Below, piece by piece: positions 43,087 through 52,107 of a stretch of 64,000 nucleotides of DNA. Numbering within the stretch: position 1 is the stretch's first letter; each line of letters begins with the position of its first letter. A program made the translations under genes and the position numbers. The notes below the pieces were generated by a model. That model saw only the letters and a program-made list of their open reading frames with translations. It did not search any database and was not told where the DNA came from. The stretch is from positions 1 through 64,000 of the forward strand of contig CAMDFK010000009.1 in assembly GCA_945897465.1 (NCBI GenBank), given 5' to 3'. This DNA comes from Limnohabitans sp. Rim8. GTDB lineage: Bacteria; Pseudomonadota; Gammaproteobacteria; Burkholderiales; Burkholderiaceae_C.

Positions 43087-44103
43087 ATGAAAAAAACTTT
43101 GATTTCCGTGGCTGCAGCAGCCCTGGCCAGCTTCAGCGGCTTGGCTCAAGCACAGACTGTATTGACTGTTTCAAGCTGGGTTCCACCCACACACGGTTTG
43201 TCAGTGTCACAAAAAGAATGGTGTGACGACCTGGCCAGCAAAACTTCCAACCGTGTCCGCTGCAACATCTTGCCTCGCGCGGTTACCCCCGCTCCGGGAA
43301 CCTTCGATGCGGTGAAGAATGGTTTGGTCGACGTTTCTTTCACGGTTCACGGATACACACCTGGCCGCTTTGTCTTGTCGCAAATGGCGGAATTTCCATT
43401 TTTGGGCGACCGTGCAGAACCCCTGTCCGTGGCCTTCAACCGCATTGCCAACAAATACCCAGAGTTTGCCGCTGAACACCAAGGCGTGAAAGTACTTGGT
43501 TATTTCACCCATGGCCCTGGCATTGTCTTCAACACCAAGAAACCCATCACACGCGTAGAGGACCTCTCTGGTCTGAAATTCCGTGTGGGCGGCGGCATGG
43601 TCAACGAGATCTCCAAAACTCTTGACATGAATGTGACCCTCAAGCCCGCACCGGAATCTTATGAACTGTTGTCCAGCGGCGTCATGGATGGCACCTTGTT
43701 TCCCGCCGAGTCCACTGACTCCTTCAAGATCGACAAGATCATCAAGCACGCGACTCAGTTTCCTGGCGGCCTTTACAACACCAGCTTCGTCTTCATGATG
43801 AACCCAGCCAAGTACAACAGTCTCTCGGCTGCTGACAAAAAAGTGGTGGATGAGCTGTCCGGTGAAGCCGTTGCCCGCCGCTTTGGCAAAGCATGGGACC
43901 GCGTAGACGCACAAGCGCTGACCAACATGCAGAAAAACGGCGTTAAAGTCATCAAGGCTGACAACACCTTCGTCAGCGGCGTGACCATCCGTGTGAGCAA
44001 ACTCGAGCGTGATTGGGCGCAAGCGGCCAAAGCCAAAGGCCTGAAAGACCCTTCGGGAGCTTTGTCTGAATTCCGCGCTGAAATTGCCAAGCTGCAAAAG
44101 TAA
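43087..44103 (+). CDS. TRAP transporter substrate-binding protein (DctP type)
   Basis: A 338-residue periplasmic protein with a clear signal peptide (M-K-K-T-L, hydrophobic run, cleavage after A-Q-A near residue 22). Typical DctP words are ADNTFVSGVTIR near the C-terminus and the helix block LKFRVGGGMVNEISKTLDMN. The conserved arginine that binds a carboxylate is probably in KFRVGGG. It binds an organic acid and delivers it to the membrane subunits encoded downstream. The actual ligand cannot be told from sequence. Confidence 0.93.
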   Translation: MKKTLISVAAAALASFSGLAQAQTVLTVSSWVPPTHGLSVSQKEWCDDLASKTSNRVRCNILPRAVTPAPGTFDAVKNGLVDVSFTVHGYTPGRFVLSQMAEFPFLGDRAEPLSVAFNRIANKYPEFAAEHQGVKVLGYFTHGPGIVFNTKKPITRVEDLSGLKFRVGGGMVNEISKTLDMNVTLKPAPESYELLSSGVMDGTLFPAESTDSFKIDKIIKHATQFPGGLYNTSFVFMMNPAKYNSLSAADKKVVDELSGEAVARRFGKAWDRVDAQALTNMQKNGVKVIKADNTFVSGVTIRVSKLERDWAQAAKAKGLKDPSGALSEFRAEIAKLQK

Positions 44104-44188
44104 ATGTGATCTGCCGCACCCCGGGCGAAACACTCGGGGTGTTTAGAACACCAGCGGTATTTGCCCATCAGCAAATACCGTTTTTTTT

Positions 44189-44683
44189 ATGGGTGACAAG
44201 TTGAAAAAAATTCTAGAAATCTTTTGTGGAACCCTGTCAGGCTTGGCCTTGTTCGCCATCATGGTGCTGACTTTCCTGGATGTCTCGGGTCGCAAAATGT
44301 TGTCAAACTCCATCACTGGCTCTTTGGAGTTGACCGAACTGTTGATGGTAGTCGTCATTTTTGGGGCACTGCCCTTGGTGTCTCTCAAAAGCGAACATGT
44401 CGTTTTTGACTCTTTAGACGTGGTGCTGCCGCAACTGGTCAAGAAAATTCAACAAGCCCTGATACACCTGATTTGTGCCGCACTGCTTTTTGGATTGACT
44501 TACCTGATGTGGCAAACAGGGGGGGAATTCGCAGTGACGGGAGAGACGACGGCCCAACTGAAAATCCCCAAATCGCCTTTCATACAGGGCATGGGGGTTT
44601 TGTGTGCAATCACAGGTCTGGTCCATCTGGTCAAGGCATTCAAGCGCAGCACTGATACGCATGCCGAAGGGAGAACGCTGTGA
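44189..44683 (+). CDS. TRAP transporter small permease (DctQ type)
   Basis: A 164-residue protein with four hydrophobic segments, as is standard for DctQ. The first is ILEIFCGTLSGLALFAIMVL; the conserved FLDVSGRKML follows. Its stop overlaps the GTG start of the large permease (GTGA). It is 85 bases after the binding-protein gene, the usual order P-Q-M. Confidence 0.93.
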   Translation: MGDKLKKILEIFCGTLSGLALFAIMVLTFLDVSGRKMLSNSITGSLELTELLMVVVIFGALPLVSLKSEHVVFDSLDVVLPQLVKKIQQALIHLICAALLFGLTYLMWQTGGEFAVTGETTAQLKIPKSPFIQGMGVLCAITGLVHLVKAFKRSTDTHAEGRTL

Positions 44684-45972
44684 CCGAAGCCTTGCTGGGA
44701 TTTTTGGCCATTTTTGTACTGGCGCTGGTTCGTATGCCCTTGGCTTTCTCCATGGGCCTGGTGGGCATTGTGGGCATTGGCCTGACACGGGGCTGGTTGC
44801 CAGCACTGGCCAGCACGGCTCAGGTGGTGCATGAGACTGGATTTGCTTACACCTTGTCGGTGATTCCTCTGTTTATTTTGATGGGGAATTTTGTGGCTCG
44901 GGCAGGTCTGGCGCATGAACTGTTCCACGCGGCCTACACCTTCATCGGGCACCGCAAAGGAGGCTTGGCACACGCCACCATTGCCGCATGCGCAGGTTTC
45001 GGTGCCATTTGTGGTTCATCGATTGCTACGGCGGCTACGATGAGCAAAGTGGCATACCCCTCAATGAAAAAATTGGGTTACAGCGATGCCATGTCAACGG
45101 GCGTGATCGCAGCGGGTGGCACTTTGGGCATCATGATTCCGCCCTCCACCATTTTGGTGATCTACGGCATCATCACTGAAACCCACATTGGCAAACTCTT
45201 TGCCGCAGGCGTTTTACCCGGCATTTTGACTGCTTGTTTGATGATGCTGGCCGTCGTCTTGATGACTTGGCATGATCCTGAGCATGCCCCCGCTGGCGAG
45301 AAATTCAGCTGGCGTGAACGTCTCAAAGCCGTTCGCGGCATCTGGGGTGTGCTGCTGTTGGTGGTGCTGGTTCTGGGTGGCATCTACGGAGGCTTTTTCA
45401 CTGCCACCGAGGGCGCAGGCATGGGGGCTACAGGTGCCTTTCTTTTCGCTTTGGCACGAAAAGCATTGACATGGAAAGTTCTGGCCCAAGTTCTGGTTGA
45501 ATCGGCCCGCACGACAGCCATGTTGTTTACGCTTTTGATTGCAGCCACCATTTTCGCCAACTTCGTCAACTACACCAGCTTGCCGTTTGAGCTCAAAGAT
45601 TGGATCACGGGACTGGGTCTCTCGCCCATCATGATCGTTGCCGCGATGATGTTGATTTATGTGCTGTTGGGCACGGTCATGGAAGAGTTGACCATGGTCT
45701 TGCTGACCATTCCTTTGTTTTTCCCAATTGTGGTGCAACTGGGATTTGACCCAGTCTGGTTTGGCGTGCTGATCGTCATGGTGATTCAGATCGGACTGAT
45801 CTCGCCGCCTGTGGGAATGAACTTATTTGTGCTCAACACTTTGCTGCCCCATGTGGGACTGGGCGCCATCTTTCGGGGCGTCTGGCCCTTGGTGTTGGTG
45901 TTGGTCATCACCCTTGGCATTTTGTTGGCCTTTCCGGCCATCAGTCTTTGGCTTCCATCGATGATGGATTGA
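44680..45972 (+). CDS. TRAP transporter large permease (DctM type)
   Basis: A 430-residue membrane protein with about twelve segments that forms the sodium-driven channel. Family marks include SVIPLFILMGNFVARAGLA, the GFGAICGSSIATAATMSKVA block, and ISPPVGMNLFVLN. It starts with GTG, overlapping dctQ. Its 3' end runs into the 3' end of the convergent MscS gene by 32 bases, so the two stops lie in each other's coding sequence. Confidence 0.95.
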   Translation: MTEALLGFLAIFVLALVRMPLAFSMGLVGIVGIGLTRGWLPALASTAQVVHETGFAYTLSVIPLFILMGNFVARAGLAHELFHAAYTFIGHRKGGLAHATIAACAGFGAICGSSIATAATMSKVAYPSMKKLGYSDAMSTGVIAAGGTLGIMIPPSTILVIYGIITETHIGKLFAAGVLPGILTACLMMLAVVLMTWHDPEHAPAGEKFSWRERLKAVRGIWGVLLLVVLVLGGIYGGFFTATEGAGMGATGAFLFALARKALTWKVLAQVLVESARTTAMLFTLLIAATIFANFVNYTSLPFELKDWITGLGLSPIMIVAAMMLIYVLLGTVMEELTMVLLTIPLFFPIVVQLGFDPVWFGVLIVMVIQIGLISPPVGMNLFVLNTLLPHVGLGAIFRGVWPLVLVLVITLGILLAFPAISLWLPSMMD

Positions 45973-47233
45973 CCATGTGCATCACACGCTGCGGGTACGG
46001 GATCTCGATCTTGTGCTCGCGCAGCGCGGCCAAGATCAGCATGTTGATGGTCGAGCGCAGCGCCAGTTGACCGTTTTCCGGATCGGCAATCCAGTAACTC
46101 ACGGTGAACTCCAGACCGTCCGCGCCAAACTGGCTCAAAAAGGCATTGGGAGCGGGGTCTTTGAGCACCCGCTCTTGGCTCTCACAAGCCTGGGTCAACA
46201 GGCGCCGCACCAGTTCCACATCGCTGTCATAAGCCACCGAAACAAGGGTGGTCTGGGACAGCTTGGGGTCCATCAAGGTGAAGTTTTCCACCCGGTTGAT
46301 GATCAAAAACTCATTGGGCACGATGGACTCGCGGCCATTCAGGGCACGGATCACGGTGTAACGCGCCTTGATGTCGACAATGCGCCCTTCAAAACCGTCC
46401 ACCAACACCATGTCACCGATGCGCATGCTGCGTTCGGCCAAGATCACAAAACCACTGACGTAGTTGGAAGCCAGCTTTTGCAAGCCAAAGCCAATGCCCA
46501 CGCCCACCGCACCACCCAGTACAGACAATGCCGTCAGGTCAATGCCCACCGAAGACAGCGCCATCAGCAAGCCCACAAACATGAGTAAAGCCCGCACCGT
46601 ATTGCTGATGACCTTGCGCAGCGACAAGTCGCTGCCTGTGGCTGACTTGAGCAAACGCGCCTCGATGGCCGCCGACACCCACAGCGCCACAATCAGCACC
46701 GCACCGGCCGTGAGCGCCCCCTCGATCAAGGTGCGCACCGACAGCACGCTGCCGCCGATTTTCCAGCTGATCTGGTCCAACTCATTGAGCACCAAGGGCA
46801 ATATGCCCGTGACCCACAATACCACCGCACCCCAGGCCAACCAGGAAATCGTGCGCTCCAGCACCCGCACAAAGGGCGCATTGGAAAACGCCACCTGCAG
46901 CACCTTCACGCCCAAGCGGATCACCGCCAGCGAAATGCAAACAGGCAACAAAACCACAAACAAGGGCGCGGGTTGCTGCTGGGTCAGTAAGGTGCGGGCC
47001 ACAAAAGTCAGCCCCAAAAGCAGCACCGGAAATAGCACCCCATCCACCAGTTGGCGACCCAGCAAAATGGCCAAATCCTGACCACTGAACACTCGTTGCA
47101 CAACCCAGGTCATCAGCCAAGCCAACACCAAACAAGCGGCAAAGGCACCCAAGGCCATCAAAGACTCGGGCCGCGCCAAAGCGAGCAACAAACCCATCGG
47201 ATCAACCACCGCCATATTGCTCATGCCCGCCAT
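45941..47233 (-). CDS. Mechanosensitive ion channel, MscS family
   Basis: A 430-residue membrane protein. Several N-terminal membrane segments precede the pore-lining helix with the Gly/Ala pattern GGAVGVGIGFGLQKL, followed by ASNYVSGFVILAERS. The cytoplasmic beta domain is standard (GDMVLVDGFEGRIVDIKARYTV is its start). It releases solutes on sudden osmotic downshift. ATG 47233 is favoured by AAAGGA upstream; it overlaps the end of the hydratase gene by 13 bases. It converges with dctM. Confidence 0.93.
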   Translation of the reverse strand: MAGMSNMAVVDPMGLLLALARPESLMALGAFAACLVLAWLMTWVVQRVFSGQDLAILLGRQLVDGVLFPVLLLGLTFVARTLLTQQQPAPLFVVLLPVCISLAVIRLGVKVLQVAFSNAPFVRVLERTISWLAWGAVVLWVTGILPLVLNELDQISWKIGGSVLSVRTLIEGALTAGAVLIVALWVSAAIEARLLKSATGSDLSLRKVISNTVRALLMFVGLLMALSSVGIDLTALSVLGGAVGVGIGFGLQKLASNYVSGFVILAERSMRIGDMVLVDGFEGRIVDIKARYTVIRALNGRESIVPNEFLIINRVENFTLMDPKLSQTTLVSVAYDSDVELVRRLLTQACESQERVLKDPAPNAFLSQFGADGLEFTVSYWIADPENGQLALRSTINMLILAALREHKIEIPYPQRVMHMVNPSSMEAKD

Positions 47234-48021
47234 GAGGGTGTCCTTTTATCGATGAAAGCCTGCACGCCCTCTTGTGCCACCTCGTGCACCATGTTGCAGG
47301 CCATGGTTTGACCTGCCAGCTGGTAAGCCGCTTCGATGCCCATTTCGCGCTGTTGGTAAAACAAAGCCTTGCCCACCCGCACCGCCTCACGCGGTTTGGC
47401 CAGGATGGCACTGACCAAATCATCGACCTGCACATCCACTTCGGCCGCCGCGCACACGCGGTTGACCAGCCCGCGGCTTTGGGCCTCGGCCGCTGAAATG
47501 AAGCCCCCCGTCAGCAGCATCTCCATGGCCTGCTTGGCGTGCATATTGCGCACCAGCGGCACACTGGGCGTGGCACAAAACAAACCCACATCGATGCCGT
47601 TCACACCAAAGGTGGCGCTGTCGACCGACACCGCCAAATCGCACTGTGCCACCAATTGGCAACCCGCCGCCGTAGCCAAGCCCTGCACCCGGGCGATCAC
47701 AGGCACAGGCAGCTTTTGAATCGTCATCATCATGCGGCTGCAATGGGCAAAAAGCTGCTGGTAATAAGCCAGCTCGGGCCGGGCCCGCATTTCCTTGAGG
47801 TTATGCCCAGCGCAAAAGGCCTTGCCCGCCGCGCCCAGCACCAGCACACGGGCCTGCTCGTCTTGCGCAATCGCGTTCAAGGCTTCTTGCAGTGCAGTCA
47901 GCATCGCCTCGCTCAAGGAGTTGAAGCTGGCGGGGCTGTTGAGCGTCAAGCGGTGCACACCACGCGCATCGCGCTCGTGCAGCAGCAGATCGGGGGTGTT
48001 GGGGGTGTTTGAATCGGTCAT
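47221..48021 (-). CDS. Enoyl-CoA hydratase/isomerase family protein
   Basis: A 266-residue crotonase-fold enzyme. The oxyanion-hole segments are GKAFCAGHNLKEM and VQGLATAAGCQLVAQCDLAV. The conserved TFGVNGIDVGLFC motif follows. The usual glutamate pair of hydratases is not obvious: position 1 has Ala in GLATAAG, and GIDVGL takes the place of GLxPG. It may be an isomerase or another crotonase-family reaction. It overlaps the MscS gene and follows the deacetylase-like gene on the same strand by 36 bases. Confidence 0.9.
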   Translation of the reverse strand: MTDSNTPNTPDLLLHERDARGVHRLTLNSPASFNSLSEAMLTALQEALNAIAQDEQARVLVLGAAGKAFCAGHNLKEMRARPELAYYQQLFAHCSRMMMTIQKLPVPVIARVQGLATAAGCQLVAQCDLAVSVDSATFGVNGIDVGLFCATPSVPLVRNMHAKQAMEMLLTGGFISAAEAQSRGLVNRVCAAAEVDVQVDDLVSAILAKPREAVRVGKALFYQQREMGIEAAYQLAGQTMACNMVHEVAQEGVQAFIDKRTPSWRA

Positions 48022-48057
48022 GGCATCGATTGTGCCAAACCCTCACCAGCAGAGGTT

Positions 48058-49011
48058 TTAAACGTCGGCCAGCACGCGCAAGTGCGCTTCCACACTGCGC
48101 CCCAGCGCACTCAGGTTGTAGCCACCTTCCAGGCAACTCACGATGCGCCCCTTGGCGTGGCGCAGCGCCACCTCTTTGATGCGCTGGGTGATCCAGGCGT
48201 AGTCCTGCTCCACCAGACCCATTTGGCCCATGTCGTCTTCGCGGTGGGCGTCAAAACCCGCGCTGATGAAAATCAGCTCTGGCTTGTGCGCCTCCAGGCG
48301 CGGCAACCACATCATGTCCACCAACTCGCGGATGTCCATGCCCCGGGTGTAGGCCGGCACCGGCAAATTGACCAAGTTGGCCGCAGTCGATGTGGAGCCG
48401 CCTTCCGGATAAAAAGGGTGCTGAAAAAAGCTCACCATCAAGATGCGCTCGTCGCCCGCCACGATGTCCTCGGTGCCATTGCCGTGGTGCACATCAAAGT
48501 CCACGATCGCTACCCGCTTGAGCCCATGGCGCTCCAGCGCGTACTTGGCAGCGATGGCCACGTTGTTGAAAAAACAAAAACCCATGGCCTTGTCGCGGCA
48601 AGCGTGGTGACCGGGCGGACGCACAGCACAAAAGGCATTTTCCAGTTCGCCCGCCAGCACGGCGTCGGTCGCATCGAGCGCAGCGCCTGCCGCGACCAAT
48701 GCTGCGTCCCAGGTGTGGGCGTTGATCATGGTGTCCGGGTCCAAGCTGGTATGGGTGGGACCGCCCGCGGCCATGTCTTCGCGCAAGGCATCGCCCAAAC
48801 CACGCAAGGCCGCCACATGCATGCGGCCATGGGCCAGTTCGATGTCGGCCAACGAAGCGGGGCTGGCCTCTCGCCTTTGCAGAGCCATATCCACCCCGCT
48901 GATCAGCAAGCGGTCTTCGATGGCCCCCAAGCGCTCTGGACACTCGGGATGACCCGCGCCCATCTCGTGCTTCCAACAAGAAGGATGGGTGAAATAACCT
49001 GTCGCGCCCAT
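48058..49011 (-). CDS. Histone deacetylase-like amidohydrolase
   Basis: A 317-residue zinc hydrolase of the HDAC/acetoin-utilisation (AcuC-like) superfamily. The catalytic features are complete: VRPPGHHACRDKAMGFC with paired histidines, VDFDVHHGNGTED with zinc ligands, and FISAGFDAHREDDMGQM with the third ligand. ATG 49011 is chosen because family members begin at about this point (G-Y-F-T-H-P-S). Earlier in-frame ATGs at 49032 and 49149 would run into the divergent transglycosylase gene region. The bacterial substrate is unknown, but an acylated polyamine or small amide is typical. Confidence 0.92.
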   Translation of the reverse strand: MGATGYFTHPSCWKHEMGAGHPECPERLGAIEDRLLISGVDMALQRREASPASLADIELAHGRMHVAALRGLGDALREDMAAGGPTHTSLDPDTMINAHTWDAALVAAGAALDATDAVLAGELENAFCAVRPPGHHACRDKAMGFCFFNNVAIAAKYALERHGLKRVAIVDFDVHHGNGTEDIVAGDERILMVSFFQHPFYPEGGSTSTAANLVNLPVPAYTRGMDIRELVDMMWLPRLEAHKPELIFISAGFDAHREDDMGQMGLVEQDYAWITQRIKEVALRHAKGRIVSCLEGGYNLSALGRSVEAHLRVLADV

Positions 49012-49122
49012 GAATGTGTCTTCCCGATGCATCACAACCAACGAGGCTGTTGTTTTTGAAGAATTGACCAAATTTTCAGGGTTCCAGCTTAGCACGGGCA
49101 CCCGCGCCCGGCGTTTAAACTC

Positions 49123-50379
49123 ATGGCAATGCATGTGATCAAAATCCATCCCAAGCCCAGCCTACGCAAACGCATAAAGGGCTTGGCCTCCATGGTTCTG
49201 GCGCTGGCTCTGAGCGCTCTGACCGCATGGGCCGCGGCCATCACACCCGTTCACGCTCAAACGGCCCCAGGCGCTGAGCCCCAACAGGCCAAGAGGGCAG
49301 CCAAACCCAAGGCACAACCTGCCCAAGCCGCCCAAGCCAAGAAGCCGCAGCACAAAAAAAAAGCGGCCCCTAAAAAACAGGCGCTCCGCCCTGCTCGCCA
49401 GGCCGCGGTGACGGGCATGCCACTGGCCAGCACCGCGCAAACCCAGGCCTGGGTGCAAGATGCCGCACAGCGCCTGCAACTGGACCCGATCTGGGTCCAA
49501 AACACCTTGGTACAGGCGCAGCGCCTGCCCTCGGTCGAGCGCCTCGTGCTGCCCCCCAGCAGCCCCACCGCCAAAAATTGGGCCGCCTACCGCGCCCGTT
49601 TCATTGAACCCATCCGAATCCAGGCGGGCCTGCGCTTTTGGCAAAACCACCGCAACGCTTTAGAGCGGGCCGAGCGTGAATACGGCGTGCCCGCCGCGGT
49701 GATCGTCGGCATCATCGGGGTGGAAACTTTATACGGTCAAAACACCGGCAACTTCCGCATTCTTGACGCCCTGGCCACACTGGCCTTCCACTTCCCAAGT
49801 GCCCACCCCCGAGCCGCTGCACGCCAAGCCTTTTTCCAAAGCGAGCTTGAGCAATTTTTGTTGCTCACCTCACGCAGCGGGGCCGACCCTCTCAACATCC
49901 GAGGAAGCTACGCCGGGGCCATGGGCCTGCCGCAATTCATGCCGTCAAGCTGGGCCAAATTTGCCGTGGACTTTGATGGGGACGGACGCATCGACCTGTT
50001 TGGCAGCCCCACCGACGCCATCGGCTCGGTGGCCAATTACTTCAAGGCCTATGACTGGCGCCCCGGCATGCCCACGCATTACCCGGTCACCCTGACACCG
50101 GGCCAATCCAATATGGACAGCCTGCTCGCCCCCGACATCCTGCCCACCTTCAGCGTGGCCAGCTTTGTGAGCCAGGGTGCGGCCCTGTCAGGGGCCGCGC
50201 TGCAGCACCCAGGCCCACTGGCCTTGATCGAACTGCTCAACGGGCCCGATGCCCCCAGCTATGTGGCCGGCACGGAGAATTTCTATGCCATCACACGCTA
50301 CAACTGGTCCAGCTACTACGCCATGGCGGTGATTGATCTGGCCGAGGCATTGGCGCAGGAAATGCAAGGCAAGCCATGA
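49123..50379 (+). CDS. mltB: Lytic murein transglycosylase B-like
   Basis: A 418-residue periplasmic enzyme that cleaves peptidoglycan glycan strands. A signal peptide at about residues 12-44 is followed by a Lys/Ala/Pro-rich linker (45-90). The family-103 catalytic domain has AVIVGIIGVETLYGQNTGNF with the active glutamate. It also has RGSYAGAMGLPQFMPSSW and VDFDGDGRIDLFGS. It is divergent from the deacetylase gene and overlaps the start of the small Trp-rich gene by four bases (ATGA), implying coupling. Confidence 0.93.
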   Translation: MAMHVIKIHPKPSLRKRIKGLASMVLALALSALTAWAAAITPVHAQTAPGAEPQQAKRAAKPKAQPAQAAQAKKPQHKKKAAPKKQALRPARQAAVTGMPLASTAQTQAWVQDAAQRLQLDPIWVQNTLVQAQRLPSVERLVLPPSSPTAKNWAAYRARFIEPIRIQAGLRFWQNHRNALERAEREYGVPAAVIVGIIGVETLYGQNTGNFRILDALATLAFHFPSAHPRAAARQAFFQSELEQFLLLTSRSGADPLNIRGSYAGAMGLPQFMPSSWAKFAVDFDGDGRIDLFGSPTDAIGSVANYFKAYDWRPGMPTHYPVTLTPGQSNMDSLLAPDILPTFSVASFVSQGAALSGAALQHPGPLALIELLNGPDAPSYVAGTENFYAITRYNWSSYYAMAVIDLAEALAQEMQGKP

Positions 50380-50597
50380 ACCCGCTGAACCCTAAAAAAT
50401 TGCTGCTGACCAAATGGACCGCGGTCAAACCCGTGGCCAAACAAAAGCACTTTTTGGTCAGCCGGGTGATTCAACCCGATGAGCCCACCGACCCGATTGA
50501 GTTGGTGGAAATCGAGGCGGTTTTCTCAAAGGCTACGCAGGTCGTTGCCTGGCGGGATCTGCAGGACGACAGCGTGTGGCGGCAGGGTTGGGTTTGA
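50376..50597 (+). CDS. Small Trp-rich protein (TIGR02450 type), copy 1
   Basis: A 73-residue soluble protein of the TIGR02450 Trp-rich family, marked by K-W-T-A-V-K-P, KHFLVSRV and a final R-Q-G-W-V. The function is unknown. Its start overlaps the stop of the transglycosylase gene, so this copy is in its natural, translated place. Two further copies lie at 51762 and 53426. Copies 1 and 3 also share about 109 bases after the stop codon. Confidence 0.85.
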   Translation: MNPLNPKKLLLTKWTAVKPVAKQKHFLVSRVIQPDEPTDPIELVEIEAVFSKATQVVAWRDLQDDSVWRQGWV

Positions 50598-50706
50598 GTT
50601 TGGTTTCACACTACAGCTGCACAGGGCATCAAACCAACACTCGCATGTGCACAAAACGCTTTTGCTCAAGCGTGTAGCCCTCAGTTTCCTATGTCTTGAA
50701 GTCAGA
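50598..50706 (+). repeat. 3' flank shared by Trp-rich copies 1 and 3
   Basis: The 109 bases after copy 1 recur almost unchanged after copy 3 (53606-53714), starting GTTTGGTTTCACACTACAG and ending at GAAGTCAGA. Beyond that point the two flanks are unrelated. With the gene body this makes a direct repeat of about 290 bases, 3 kb apart. Confidence 0.85.
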
Positions 50707-50739
50707 TCCACCTCGGTGCTAAACGAGTATGACAAGCGG

Positions 50740-51489
50740 CTATTTTCTGAATTCCTTCAAAAAGCTCCCAACCGCATTCCTAGCTATTGATTCGAAAGCA
50801 GTATCATGGCCTTGACCAGGCAGTACCAGCTGCTTTGCATTCGAACGACGCGACCAGAAAGGTCGCTCGGCACATTGCAAGTTGGGACGGTCAGGCCTGA
50901 TAAACCAAGGGTCTAATTCCCAGTTGATCGCCAACACCGGTGTGGCCAGTTGCGCCCTGATACCTCCGGGGATCCTGCATATAAAACCCGAAATAATAAT
51001 GCCCTTGAAACCAATCTCCGGTGTCAGGTAAGCGCCCATGCCGCCTTCGCTGTGGCCAATCAAAAAAATGTTGTCTTGATCCGCCCATGTCTGCTCCCGA
51101 ACCCGTGCCATCGCATAGGACGCCTCGGCAGGGCGCAGTTCACGAACTGGAATCTTGCCCAAATTGGTTGTGTGTGTCGTGGAGTCGCAGTTCTTGGACC
51201 GCCCAGGTATGGCCAGTGAATCGGGCAACACCACAATGAATCCCTGAGATTTCAGGTGATCCGCCCACCTTCGCGCATGCATATTAATACCGCCGCAACC
51301 ATGCAGAAAGATCACGACCGGCTGAGGAGCATCTACTTTCACATCGATCACACGCTTGGGTAAAAAGTTTGAGGGAACGTAAACCACTGCACTCTCCCAG
51401 GCCTTGGACACATCAAAGCCTTGCACCATAGTGGCTTTCGCGGAGACCGTTGCGAACGTCCAGAGTAAAAGGAAAATCTTCAAATACAT
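50740..51489 (-). CDS. Secreted alpha/beta hydrolase (dienelactone-hydrolase-like)
   Basis: A 249-residue protein with a signal peptide (cleavage after V-S-A-K-A near residue 19). The oxyanion-hole motif is VVIFLHGCGGINMH at about 58-71. The nucleophile elbow is G-H-S-E-G-G (about 145-150), with a His in GQGHDTAF near the end. This is a complete Ser/Asp/His-type alpha/beta hydrolase. It lies between two copies of the Trp-rich gene on the opposite strand, which suggests it was inserted as a unit. The substrate is unknown. Confidence 0.82.
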   Translation of the reverse strand: MYLKIFLLLWTFATVSAKATMVQGFDVSKAWESAVVYVPSNFLPKRVIDVKVDAPQPVVIFLHGCGGINMHARRWADHLKSQGFIVVLPDSLAIPGRSKNCDSTTHTTNLGKIPVRELRPAEASYAMARVREQTWADQDNIFLIGHSEGGMGAYLTPEIGFKGIIISGFICRIPGGIRAQLATPVLAINWELDPWFIRPDRPNLQCAERPFWSRRSNAKQLVLPGQGHDTAFESIARNAVGSFLKEFRK

Positions 51490-51761
51490 AGTCGACCTTT
51501 TTGCGGCTTATTGCCCAAGCTTACAGAAATGAGAAATCGATGGTTCAATACCCATTTGCCTTGACCAATGAATTTAAGCTTGTAACGTACTCTTGAGCAG
51601 CATCTGTTTTTACTTGTGCACGCCAGGTCTGCACCCGGTTTTACCCTGAAATTTCGCCAAAACTTGCAACACTTTTTAATGCGGATTTTGATGTTCACGC
51701 TCTAACTCATGTGGGCTGATTGGTGAATACGATACACACCCGCTTGATCATGCTTGTATCG

Positions 51762-51959
51762 ATGAAGTTGACCAAATGGACCGCGGTCAAACCCGTGGCC
51801 AAGCAAAAACACTTTTTGGTCAGCCGGGTGATCCAGCCCGAAGAGCCCACGGACCCGATTGAATTGGTGGAAATCGAGGCGGTGTTTTCAAAGGCCACGC
51901 AGGTCGTTGCCTGGCGGGGACTGCAGGACGACAGCGTGTGGCGGCAGGGTTGGGTTTGA
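51762..51959 (+). CDS. Small Trp-rich protein (TIGR02450 type), copy 2
   Basis: A 65-residue copy starting M-K-L-T-K-W-T-A-V. From the codons L-T-K-W to the stop (51768-51959) it matches copy 1 at nearly every residue: D to E and D to G changes only. Outside that stretch both flanks differ from copy 1, so the repeat covers the gene body almost exactly. The start lacks a good ribosome-binding site, and expression is uncertain. Confidence 0.65.
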   Translation: MKLTKWTAVKPVAKQKHFLVSRVIQPEEPTDPIELVEIEAVFSKATQVVAWRGLQDDSVWRQGWV

Positions 51960-52107
51960 TGAAGCAGGTTAATAGAATACGTAAGCCATACAAAGTATGT
52001 ATTGATGTAAGAGTAACTCCAAGCCGATTGCAGCGGAAATCCATAGGTTAATTAATAAAACTCAGCATCGAAGACAATTGAGTTGAGCCTTGGGGCATAC
52101 GTGCGAA

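Noticed and set aside
42963..43226. Plus-strand frame of 88 codons overlapping the dctP start
   Set aside because: It runs through the promoter region and into the signal-peptide codons of dctP in another frame. No motif supports it.
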